In this document: in pieces, positions 1 through 6,010 of the stretch
How the letters are laid out: each line of letters begins with the position of its first letter
Numbering within the stretch: the first letter of the stretch is position 1
NCBI GenBank assembly: GCA_002699335.1
Contig: PACG01000185.1
Span: 3,974-9,983 of the forward strand
Reading direction: 5' to 3'
Source: Candidatus Poribacteria bacterium
GTDB taxonomy: Bacteria > Poribacteria > WGA-4E > UBA9662
Length of the DNA stretch: 6,010 bases
Program-made: the position numbers and the translations under genes
The notes under the pieces: model-generated
Told to the model about the DNA's origin: nothing
What the model saw: only the letters and a program-made list of their open reading frames with translations
Database searches by the model: none

Positions 1-166
1 CCACATTAGGAATGTTCAATTTGGTAAGTATCAGTCTTGTAATAGAATCGAAACAACCGCAAATCAGTGTATACGGTCCTTCCTCCACCTTAGCCAGTGA
101 TTGGGCTAAAGTGATCATCCGAACTAGATAATTGCGGTCTGAGTAGGTCACGTAGTATCGATGCAT
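1..166 (-). CDS. Probable glycosyltransferase, N-terminal fragment (runs off left edge)
   Basis: Reading the minus strand from an ATG at 166-164 gives an open frame of 55 codons that is still open at base 1, so only the N-terminus is visible. The protein begins MHRYYVTYSDRNYL and continues with LAQSLAKVEEGPYTL, CGCFD and a short KLNIPNV segment. This resembles the start of GT-A type glycosyltransferases (GT8-like and related nucleotide-diphospho-sugar transferases): a first beta strand ending in T-Y-x-D-x-x-Y-L, a helix with an 'SL' end, a second strand, then an 'L-x-x-L-x-x-P-x-V' element. No DxD motif is reached before the window ends, so the assignment is inferred from fold pattern only. 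The start lies 7 bases after the stop of the large upstream gene, which supports co-transcription and perhaps translational coupling. No clear Shine-Dalgarno sequence precedes it. The reading frame is well supported; the exact family is not. Confidence 0.7.
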   Translation of the reverse strand, partial: MHRYYVTYSDRNYLVRMITLAQSLAKVEEGPYTLICGCFDSITRLILTKLNIPNV

Positions 167-173
167 ATTAATA

Positions 174-3100
174 CTATGTTTGATTCTTTGGCTTATAGGC
201 AATACCCGTGCCAACCCCAAGATAGAAGTGATGAATAGGTGACTCTTGAAAGTAGGTGAAACAACGACCGGTTTTAACAGCGAAATCAGGTAATACATCT
301 GTAGAATGAGCATTATCAGAAATAATCACCGATTCGTCAGACAATTTATCCGCAATGATCTGGTACTCCTCAAATTCATGCTGTGCTGAATGGTCGCTGT
401 CGTGGATAAATAGATCGATTGATTTGTCGAATGTTTTCAAATAATCAAGTGAATCTTGAATAGTCAGCTTTACAACATCCTTATAGGGCGATTGAACTAA
501 CTCACCCGCTTCGGGGTCAATACCAACAGCATACAAATTCCCTTCAAATCCCTCAGCCCTATTTTTTGTTATCGCTGCTGATAGAACGCATGTACCTAAG
601 CCCCTATGCACACCTGACTCAATAATAACGCTCGGTTTTAGAGTTCTGACCAAAGCATACCAGAGAATTCTTCGTCCATAGCGAGTCACCGGATCTGTAA
701 AATGGACCATTTTACTTTTTCCCGTCCATTCGGTAATATGACTCTTCAGGTTTACATCGGTTACAATCTCATTGATCATTCCCCGTATTTGGTCATAAGA
801 TTTTCCTGTTATGGGAACCAAAGTCCAGGCTAAATGCTTCATGTTCAGCGGGGTTAAATCATAAGTGAAATTAGATACCTCCTTAGAAAAAATCAGCCAA
901 TTAACCAGATGACTCAGTTTTTCTTGCAGATAATCATAACCGATGTTGATCCGATTCTGAATCCCCAAGATATGTTGGCTACCTTGAGCCACGAGATTTT
1001 GTAAAAACCATTTTTTGGCATCAGTCATATTTAGGGTTTGGATCCACTGGTTGAAGACCTGATTGAAGACCTGCAGATCGATTTGGTCTTGCCCCAAACT
1101 TTTTAGCTGCTTATCTAACCGTTCAAAGTCCGCTGGTAGATCATGCAGTAAACGGAGAGATGACAGTATAGAAAATTTTTGCCATCGCTCATCGACGTCA
1201 GGTTCAGTTCCCAAACTACTTTCGTTGTAATTTACCCTTATAGCTGGCCGATAATCGGATGTTCGCTCAAAGATATATGTACATTGGTAGCAGTCTGTCT
1301 GTGGGTTGCTGTCGATCTCAATGGTATAAACTCTTTTAAACCCGTGCGAGAGAAAAAGGTCTATCAGGTACTCCTCATTGTACCAAGCTTCGACCATGTT
1401 AACACCATAGTTGACAGTCTTAAGATACTGGGTTTCTCTCTTCCTGACAATATCGGTCCTGTTTAAAATAACAAAATTTTTGGCAACACGACACATTTCA
1501 GCGATATGTGCTGATACATTATGTACATGGAGTAAAACGGCAGATGACAAACTGATAGTATAAGATTGATCAGCATAAGGTATGTTCACCCCATCACCAA
1601 TCTCAAATTTAGCATTAGGGTACAGATCTTTTGCCATCTTCACCAGTGATTCAGAGTAATCGATACCTGTATAGTCGATCTCATCAGGAAATAGGTAATC
1701 GATAACCTCATTGTAATACCCACTGGCACATCCGATATCTAGAATCGACATTGAGTCGTGTACAATATGATGCAATGCATTAGTCAATGAGTGAAAAATT
1801 GGAATTTGATGGCCAGCGTATGTTTTTTCAAGCTCTTTTTGGACGATTTGGCGTTGGTGGACAGGGAGATTTTCGTCTGTCCAGGCAGATTCAGATGCTA
1901 GGGTCATATCTTCACAAGAAGCTGGTTGATAATTACTGAAGAGGCTCTCAGTATCAGTATGATCAACTTGTAGTTCTTGTGCAATATTTTGATAGCGTAA
2001 GTGGCGCTCTAGAATTTCGGCTGTATAGGCCATTCTTTTATCATAAGTATGCTCTTCAAGAGTTCGCTTTTGCCCTGCTTCTGCGATGGCCTTTGCTTCA
2101 TCCGCATACTTTAGAAAGTATTTGACCAGTGCAACACACTCTTCCGCGCTTCGATAGGCAACCACTTCCTCCCCAATTCTGAATAACTGATTCAGATTGT
2201 CCTTATAATCGGTGATCAGTAACGCGCCACATCCCGTCGCTTCAAACAGCCGCATATTATTTGCGTTGTTCTCAGCCACATCTACATGCCGGTTTAAGGT
2301 GATGAGCGACCGAGAAAACAGCTTGAACATGTCCAAGCCCCAAGTTTCCCCACGGTGCCGCGTTCGGATCGACGAAGACTGGGGCAATGAATCGGCACCG
2401 TAGCCAAAGATACTGATTGGTAATTCAGTCGTTATATGATTTAAATACTCGGTACCTTTGCTATGAATCCCAGAAATCCCACCGATAAATGTTACATCTA
2501 AATCACGCCGATTTGTTTTTATTTTTTCTAGAATATATGGGGAAAAAGCCAGAGGTTGATAATAAGCTGTTACACCCTGTTGACGAAACCGATCGACATA
2601 ATGAGGAAAGGAGGTAAATAGAATGTCTATGCCTTTGAGATAAGCAGTTTTGGGAACTGGACAGGCAATTTGGCCCACGATTAGCCTGGTAAAAGGTCGT
2701 ACTGATTCAATTACTTCCTGGGTTGCAACTGATAAATCCTGGAAGTAGACCACCTCTGGCATAACATCTCGTACCTGCGCAACCATGATGTTCCCCATAT
2801 GAAATTGATTCGGATCCCAACCCGCTTCTCGAACCCATGCGCCTTGAATCTGTTGGCAATTATAAATAACGTTATCGCTTTGCCAATTTTGACGACGGAG
2901 CCCATTGGAGTAAAAGTTCGATTCGCCAAAGCATTCGGTATGTATCGAATTTATTTGATCTCGGTAGGAGGCTGTAAGTAATTCCGGATTTCGCTGATAA
3001 AATTTTTTAATAAAGCCTTCATAATAAGTGTCCACAAATAGACAGGTTGGATTAGTTCCATTTGACAATCCATCTTGCGGAAGTGAAGATAAATCGATAG

Positions 3101-3698
3101 ATATTTCAGACCGCTTTTGACCACAACTAATGGTTGCTGAATACTCATGGTTGGTCAATATGGGATACGCAACGTGATTCCAAACACAAACCACATCATG
3201 GTGTGTGAATTCAACGTCGTGAAATGCGACCCAGCCTCCGACTTTAAGCCAAGGAAAGCTCAATTGAAAATCTTTGAAAACATCTTCCATGACATGAGAG
3301 CCGTCAATAAATATAAAATCGATTTTTAACCCGCCCGACAACTCTGCCCAATTTTTTAAGCTTTCTTGTGACTCCCCCTTAATTGGGGAAACATAATTTT
3401 GAAGGCCATTTGAAACAATGTTTCTTTCCCACACATCTTCGTAGTCTGTAATATGGAAATCTTTCTGATTCCCAGCCCAAGTGTCCAAGCTATAGATCTT
3501 CCTCTGAGTTCCAACACACGCATAACCCATGTTGACAGTGGAACGGCCTTTAAAAGCCCCAATTTCCATGATAACGGCGTTATGAGGAAGAGACTGTACT
3601 TTCTGAAAGAGATAGGCATCTTGCCCAGGTACCATAAAGCCTTCAACAGCCTCAACTTTAGATGCTACCTCGGAGTAAGAGTCAATTTTACTAAGCAT
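174..3698 (-). CDS. Giant fusion: methyltransferase / CgeB-like glycosyltransferase / methyltransferase / linker / methyltransferase
   Basis: A single 1174-residue frame with four recognisable catalytic domains. Residues about 20-190: class I SAM methyltransferase of the Methyltransf_24/CmcI type (MEIGAFKGRST at 44-54, acidic SLD at 70-72, FIDGSH at 130-135, AFHDV at 158-162). Residues about 260-570: GT-B glycosyltransferase of the CgeB/Glyco_trans_1_2 type (VVYFQDLS near 316-323, FIGG at 404-407, and the typical C-terminal block MRLFEATGCGALLITD at 482-497). Residues about 605-815: Methyltransf_11/25-like domain (ILDIGCASGYYNE at 652-664, GID at 678-680, and LSSAVLLHVHNV at 717-728). Residues about 820-1000: no domain recognised. 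Residues about 1000-1172: second Methyltransf_24-like domain (IIESGVHRGLGT at 1025-1036, GIDPEAG at 1059-1065, FIHDSDHS at 1097-1104, ISDNAHS at 1126-1132). No signal peptide or membrane segment is seen, so it is probably cytoplasmic. The likely role is transfer and methylation of sugars on a glycan; substrates are unknown. No good ribosome site precedes the ATG. The next gene starts 7 bases downstream. Confidence 0.93.
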   Translation of the reverse strand: MLSKIDSYSEVASKVEAVEGFMVPGQDAYLFQKVQSLPHNAVIMEIGAFKGRSTVNMGYACVGTQRKIYSLDTWAGNQKDFHITDYEDVWERNIVSNGLQNYVSPIKGESQESLKNWAELSGGLKIDFIFIDGSHVMEDVFKDFQLSFPWLKVGGWVAFHDVEFTHHDVVCVWNHVAYPILTNHEYSATISCGQKRSEISIDLSSLPQDGLSNGTNPTCLFVDTYYEGFIKKFYQRNPELLTASYRDQINSIHTECFGESNFYSNGLRRQNWQSDNVIYNCQQIQGAWVREAGWDPNQFHMGNIMVAQVRDVMPEVVYFQDLSVATQEVIESVRPFTRLIVGQIACPVPKTAYLKGIDILFTSFPHYVDRFRQQGVTAYYQPLAFSPYILEKIKTNRRDLDVTFIGGISGIHSKGTEYLNHITTELPISIFGYGADSLPQSSSIRTRHRGETWGLDMFKLFSRSLITLNRHVDVAENNANNMRLFEATGCGALLITDYKDNLNQLFRIGEEVVAYRSAEECVALVKYFLKYADEAKAIAEAGQKRTLEEHTYDKRMAYTAEILERHLRYQNIAQELQVDHTDTESLFSNYQPASCEDMTLASESAWTDENLPVHQRQIVQKELEKTYAGHQIPIFHSLTNALHHIVHDSMSILDIGCASGYYNEVIDYLFPDEIDYTGIDYSESLVKMAKDLYPNAKFEIGDGVNIPYADQSYTISLSSAVLLHVHNVSAHIAEMCRVAKNFVILNRTDIVRKRETQYLKTVNYGVNMVEAWYNEEYLIDLFLSHGFKRVYTIEIDSNPQTDCYQCTYIFERTSDYRPAIRVNYNESSLGTEPDVDERWQKFSILSSLRLLHDLPADFERLDKQLKSLGQDQIDLQVFNQVFNQWIQTLNMTDAKKWFLQNLVAQGSQHILGIQNRINIGYDYLQEKLSHLVNWLIFSKEVSNFTYDLTPLNMKHLAWTLVPITGKSYDQIRGMINEIVTDVNLKSHITEWTGKSKMVHFTDPVTRYGRRILWYALVRTLKPSVIIESGVHRGLGTCVLSAAITKNRAEGFEGNLYAVGIDPEAGELVQSPYKDVVKLTIQDSLDYLKTFDKSIDLFIHDSDHSAQHEFEEYQIIADKLSDESVIISDNAHSTDVLPDFAVKTGRCFTYFQESPIHHFYLGVGTGIAYKPKNQT
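1051..1074 (-). repeat. Two-copy 12-bp in-frame tandem repeat
   Basis: Two adjacent 12-base units, on the minus strand CAGGTCTTCAAC (1062-1051, second copy) and CAGGTCTTCAAT (1074-1063, first copy), differ at one base. They encode QVFN twice (residues 875-886 region) in the linker between the second and third methyltransferase domains of the 1174-residue protein. The unit keeps frame and probably arose by slippage or local duplication. It is too short to call a functional repeat family. Confidence 0.8.
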
Positions 3699-3764
3699 TA
3701 ATTTTGTAAATTGTAGGTGTATTAAAACTGCCTGTGGACAGCCTGAAATGATTCTACCAACCTT

Positions 3765-4760
3765 CTAGTTATAATACATTTTTTTACTTTGTTTAAAGAA
3801 TATAAAAGTCTCTAGCATTGCTTGGTGTAAATTGACTTTTGGCTTCCAACCTAGCTCCTTCTCAATCAATTGATAAGAAGAATAGTAATCGCCAATATCG
3901 ATGCGCTTACGCTCCACTGGAAATTCTTTGACAAGATATTCACTATCCGGATTGAGTTTGACAATAAGCTCAGCTAAATCTGATAGTGAAACGACATCAA
4001 CTCCCCCGAGATTATATATTTTCCCATTGGCTTGTGGGGATGCTACTGAATAAAGCAATGCGTCTACGCAGTCAGAAACGTAGGTAAAGTCTCTCAGTTG
4101 CTCTCCTCCCCAGACCTCAAAAGGCTCACCATCTAGCACCCGTCGAACCCAAACACCCACAAATGTCTGGCGCGCGTCTTTGATCCGCATTCGAGGGCCA
4201 ATGGTATTGGTTAGGCGCAATGCACAGACATGTAGACCATATACTCTGCTATACAGCAGATGGTATTGTTCACCTGCCAGTTTGTTGATACCGTTGACAT
4301 CGACCGGACTCAATGGGTGGGCTTCATCAACGGGAAGGTATTTTGGTTTGCCATACAGCTGACGAGTGCTGGCAAATACAATTTTTATGTCCGGATTGTA
4401 TTGTCGACAAGCTTCTAAAATGGCGAGTTGCGCTGAAGCATTAATTCGTAAATCCAAATCTGGATGGTGCATTGAATCCAGGTGGCTAGTTTGTCCCGCC
4501 AAGTTAAAGAGAAAATCTTTCTCCTTTACTAAGTAAGCAATGCTGAAGGGATCTCGGACATCCGATATGTTGATAGTCACGTCATCCTTGACTGGATCGA
4601 TATTAAATAGATTTCCCCCATATTCAGGTATCAGGGAGTCGACTAACGTAACATCTGCACTCAGTTTAACCAGTCTAATTGCCAAATTGGATCCAATAAA
4701 CCCCAGCCCACCTGTTATGAGGACTTTTTTATTTTTAAAAGCTATTTTTGGATTGACCAT
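3765..4760 (-). CDS. NAD-dependent nucleotide-sugar epimerase/dehydratase (extended SDR) with Asn at the usual catalytic Tyr position
   Basis: A 331-residue extended short-chain dehydrogenase/reductase, normal length for the GalE/RmlB-like superfamily. The N-terminal Rossmann motif is TGGLGFIG at residues 16-23, and D41 at the end of the second strand (LVDS) indicates NAD rather than NADP. NLAGQ at 86-90, ASTRQLYG at 130-137 (T132 in the usual Ser/Thr position), NTIGPR at 185-190 and RDFTYVSD further on are family hallmarks. The catalytic YxxxK position reads NGINK (156-160): the Lys is kept but Asn replaces Tyr. It presumably acts on an NDP-sugar in the cytoplasm; the exact reaction cannot be assigned. 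The neighbours are methyltransferases and glycosyltransferases, which fits nucleotide-sugar supply for a glycan. Only a weak purine tract (AAGAG) abuts the ATG. The chosen ATG places the first beta strand at residues 12-16, as is usual. The next gene starts 66 bases downstream. Confidence 0.93.
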   Translation of the reverse strand: MVNPKIAFKNKKVLITGGLGFIGSNLAIRLVKLSADVTLVDSLIPEYGGNLFNIDPVKDDVTINISDVRDPFSIAYLVKEKDFLFNLAGQTSHLDSMHHPDLDLRINASAQLAILEACRQYNPDIKIVFASTRQLYGKPKYLPVDEAHPLSPVDVNGINKLAGEQYHLLYSRVYGLHVCALRLTNTIGPRMRIKDARQTFVGVWVRRVLDGEPFEVWGGEQLRDFTYVSDCVDALLYSVASPQANGKIYNLGGVDVVSLSDLAELIVKLNPDSEYLVKEFPVERKRIDIGDYYSSYQLIEKELGWKPKVNLHQAMLETFIFFKQSKKMYYN

Positions 4761-4763
4761 CTC

Positions 4764-4868
4764 TTATCGTTTGCAACTAAACCTACGGTCTCCGCAGGGC
4801 ATGTTCCCAGTTTTCACTCTAAATAAACACACTAACAATCCCCCATTTAGACGCAATGCTAAGACCAT
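4764..4868 (-). CDS. Possible 34-residue small ORF or leader just upstream of the SDR
   Basis: An ATG at 4868-4866 opens a 34-codon frame beginning MVLALRLNGGLLVCLF and ending in TAA at 4766-4764, only three bases before the SDR ATG at 4760. A GGAG at 4880-4877 lies 8 bases before the ATG, a better ribosome site than any of the annotated genes here possesses. The product has a hydrophobic stretch followed by a basic, Cys-containing tail (three Cys in total). I recognise no family. It could be a translated leader coupled to the SDR, the tail of a decayed gene, or a chance ORF. It is in the same frame as the SDR, so read-through of the TAA would extend the SDR N-terminus. Confidence 0.2.
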   Translation of the reverse strand: MVLALRLNGGLLVCLFRVKTGNMPCGDRRFSCKR

Positions 4869-4904
4869 TACTCTCACTCCACGGTCTGTAAAACGATTGG
4901 CTGC

Positions 4905-5054
4905 TCAACTATCATAAAGCAAATTCACCTCTTCCTCGTTCCGAGGCAGGTTTGTACCGGCTACAAGAAAGTGACTTCCTCGAATTTCTCCTATAGGAAT
5001 TGGAAAATCTGACAAACAGTCACGCAGTTTCCTAACCTTGCCGTGGTTGGTCAT
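4905..5054 (-). CDS. Possible 49-residue ORF or fragment of a decayed gene
   Basis: An ATG at 5054-5052 opens a 49-codon frame that starts MTNHGKVRKLRDCLSDF and contains GEIRGSHFLVAGTNLPRN before a TGA at 4907-4905. Residue composition looks protein-like (mixed charged, hydrophobic and Gly/Pro residues, acidic EEE run near the end). The ATG has no good ribosome site (only AGAAG 10 bases upstream), and the same frame carries a stop 12 codons before it. I do not recognise a family. The best guess is the C-terminal remnant of a broken gene on the minus strand, but a genuine small protein or a chance ORF cannot be excluded. Confidence 0.2.
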   Translation of the reverse strand: MTNHGKVRKLRDCLSDFPIPIGEIRGSHFLVAGTNLPRNEEEVNLLYDS

Positions 5055-5208
5055 ATGATTATGACTTCTTCGATTGTCCAACACGGATCAGCCCATGACT
5101 GGTCTTCCTGCAGCCAAGGCAATTTACGCTTTTATACCTCTCGGAAGGAGTATCATGCACTTCAATGGGATGCGATCTTTGATGTTTACGTTCCCTGCAG
5201 AAAACTGA

Positions 5209-6009
5209 TTAACCTTTTTTTAACTGCAGACCATTTTCCCAATTCTGATCAAACGGGATAATGCCTTGAGAAGCATAAAAATATAAATTGTGTCTCTCTG
5301 GATGAATTGTCTCAAAGACACGGTAGTTTGAAAAATAAGGTTCAAAAAACGAGGCCAAATCTTCTTTGGATTTAAATTCTCTTTCGTGTTCCGAATGACT
5401 TTTTACTCCACTAAAACTCTCAACCATAGTATACCCACTTAAAACACCTTCACTTCCCAAGGATAAACATATGCTGGTTAAGATCGCATGAATTTCCGTA
5501 TCTGTGAAATGTTCAATTGCAGCGTCCCAGATAATATTATCGAACGTATGATCTGGGATCCCTTCTCTAATATCAAGTAGCTGGAAATCTATATTTTCCG
5601 CTGAATTATAATGCATTGCATGGTTTATAGCAGACGGGTTGAAATCGACTGCTATAATTTTTGATACTAATGGACTATAAAAGTATCTACTATTAAATCC
5701 ATCGCCACAACACAAGTCCAAGATCGTTCCGCCACGTTTCAGCGCTAACATATTATAGACGCCCCGCTCGGCCCACAAGCTTTTACCTTGACAAAACTGA
5801 AAATACTGGTCCAAAAAATGATCATGCCATTCTCGTTGTACCAGAGTCCCTCGTCGTACCAGAGGTGTCCAATCGAAATAGAACTTTAACTGATGTGTAT
5901 GAAGAGCGAACCGTCGGGAGACTTCACAAAGGTTTTGAACGAGCTCGGTCATCTGCTCTAGATATCGATCTTTATCTATGGCGTTATATGCGGTTGCTAA
6001 TCGTGCCAA
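5209..6009 (-). CDS. Class I SAM-dependent methyltransferase, 5' end outside window
   Basis: A 266-codon minus-strand frame open to the right edge. The only in-frame start near the edge is a TTG at 6009-6007, and upstream residues already look coding, so the true start probably lies beyond the window. Residue numbers here count from that TTG. The SAM-binding core is clear: motif I ILDLCCGDGF at 96-105, acidic VDFNP at 121-125, LLDIREG at 144-150, and DNIIWDAAIEHF at 157-168 for motif IV/post-motif. This fits the Methyltransf_11/25/23 group, whose members methylate small molecules or sugars. About 90 residues precede the core (YFDWTPLVRRG, QREWHDHFLDQYF), possibly substrate-binding or the end of a longer upstream domain. 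The C-terminus ends in LQLKKG, read through a run of seven A's just before the TAA. It is the first gene seen of the minus-strand glycan cluster. The substrate is unknown. Confidence 0.88.
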   Translation of the reverse strand: MARLATAYNAIDKDRYLEQMTELVQNLCEVSRRFALHTHQLKFYFDWTPLVRRGTLVQREWHDHFLDQYFQFCQGKSLWAERGVYNMLALKRGGTILDLCCGDGFNSRYFYSPLVSKIIAVDFNPSAINHAMHYNSAENIDFQLLDIREGIPDHTFDNIIWDAAIEHFTDTEIHAILTSICLSLGSEGVLSGYTMVESFSGVKSHSEHEREFKSKEDLASFFEPYFSNYRVFETIHPERHNLYFYASQGIIPFDQNWENGLQLKKG

Positions 6010-6010
6010 T

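Larger units (their letters stand above)
4761..5208. other. 448-base gap with no full gene; fragmentary minus-strand frames
   Basis: Between the methyltransferase stop and the SDR start I find no recognisable full-length gene on either strand. One minus-strand frame, in phase with the downstream SDR, is open over much of the gap and is broken only by TAA at 5126-5124, TGA at 5090-5088, TGA at 4907-4905 and TAA at 4766-4764. Translated pieces include IALAAGRPVMG (between the first two stops), which recalls a segment near the C-terminus of GT-B glycosyltransferases, and the 49-residue and 34-residue ORFs listed separately. A second minus frame reads SWADPCWTIEEVI before a stop. A plus-strand frame from 5043 is also open into the methyltransferase gene. 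This looks more like decayed coding DNA than a compact regulatory region. No rho-independent terminator and no convincing promoter were found, although a gap this size could hold the SDR promoter. Confidence 0.5.

Noticed and set aside
1179..1466. Plus-strand ORF of 95 codons with hydrophobic stretches
   Set aside because: It lies wholly antisense within the clearly coding 1174-residue gene, over the second methyltransferase domain; a shadow.
3710..3738. Promoter-like pair on the minus strand before the 1174-residue gene (TCCACA, 17-base spacer, TACAAT)
   Set aside because: The -35 match is poor (4 of 6), it would leave only about five bases of leader before the ATG, and genes upstream are collinear; chance occurrence is likely.
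3699..3764. Gap between SDR and the large gene checked for a terminator
   Set aside because: Only a 4-bp CTGT/ACAG stem with a two-base loop is present, with no T-run after it; no terminator is supported, so read-through is expected.
4540..4917. Plus-strand ORF of 125 codons
   Set aside because: It overlaps the SDR N-terminal coding region antisense for most of its first half and its product shows no recognisable motif; treated as a shadow that runs on into the gap.
4934..4946. Perfect 5-bp hairpin CCTCG-TTC-CGAGG in the gap, possible terminator
   Set aside because: The stem is only 5 bp and no T-run follows on either strand; it also lies inside the 49-residue ORF.
4983..5002. Palindromic CCTATAGG with flanking AATT on both sides, possible operator
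   Set aside because: The perfect core is only 8 bp, the flanks pair imperfectly, and nothing nearby suggests a regulator.

Overview
The window is a stretch of a bacterial surface-glycan or secondary-metabolite glycosylation locus. Every recognisable gene lies on the minus strand, so transcription runs from high to low coordinates. The content is sugar-nucleotide and glycan enzymology: a SAM-dependent methyltransferase cut by the right edge, an NAD-dependent nucleotide-sugar epimerase/dehydratase, a very large 1174-residue methyltransferase/glycosyltransferase fusion, and the start of another probable glycosyltransferase cut by the left edge. Base composition looks moderately AT-rich by eye. 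The larger genes lack convincing Shine-Dalgarno sites. I cannot name the organism: such clusters are common as accessory islands in Gram-negative bacteria, including cyanobacteria, proteobacteria and Bacteroidetes, and nothing here separates these.

Layout in transcription order: (1) 6009-5209, class I methyltransferase, 5' end outside the window; (2) 5208-4761, about 450 bases with no convincing full gene but with short minus-strand reading-frame fragments that look like either decayed coding sequence or small ORFs; (3) 4760-3765, extended SDR epimerase/dehydratase; (4) a 66-base gap; (5) 3698-174, the fusion protein with domain order methyltransferase, CgeB-like glycosyltransferase, methyltransferase, uncharacterised linker, methyltransferase; (6) a 7-base gap; (7) 166-1, start of a probable glycosyltransferase. 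The tight spacing of 3 to 7 suggests one transcription unit, probably reaching back to the first methyltransferase unless the 450-base gap holds a promoter.

Inferred cooperation: the SDR would make or modify an NDP-sugar, the glycosyltransferases would build it into a glycan, and the methyltransferases would O-methylate (or similarly modify) sugars or acceptor. The most unusual items are the four-catalytic-domain fusion with an unassigned middle segment, the SDR carrying Asn where the catalytic Tyr of the YxxxK motif is expected, and the gap in which a run of seven A's at the end of the first methyltransferase separates its frame from a partly open frame that leads, in phase, to the SDR start. 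No RNA genes, CRISPR arrays, insertion sequences or convincing terminators were seen.
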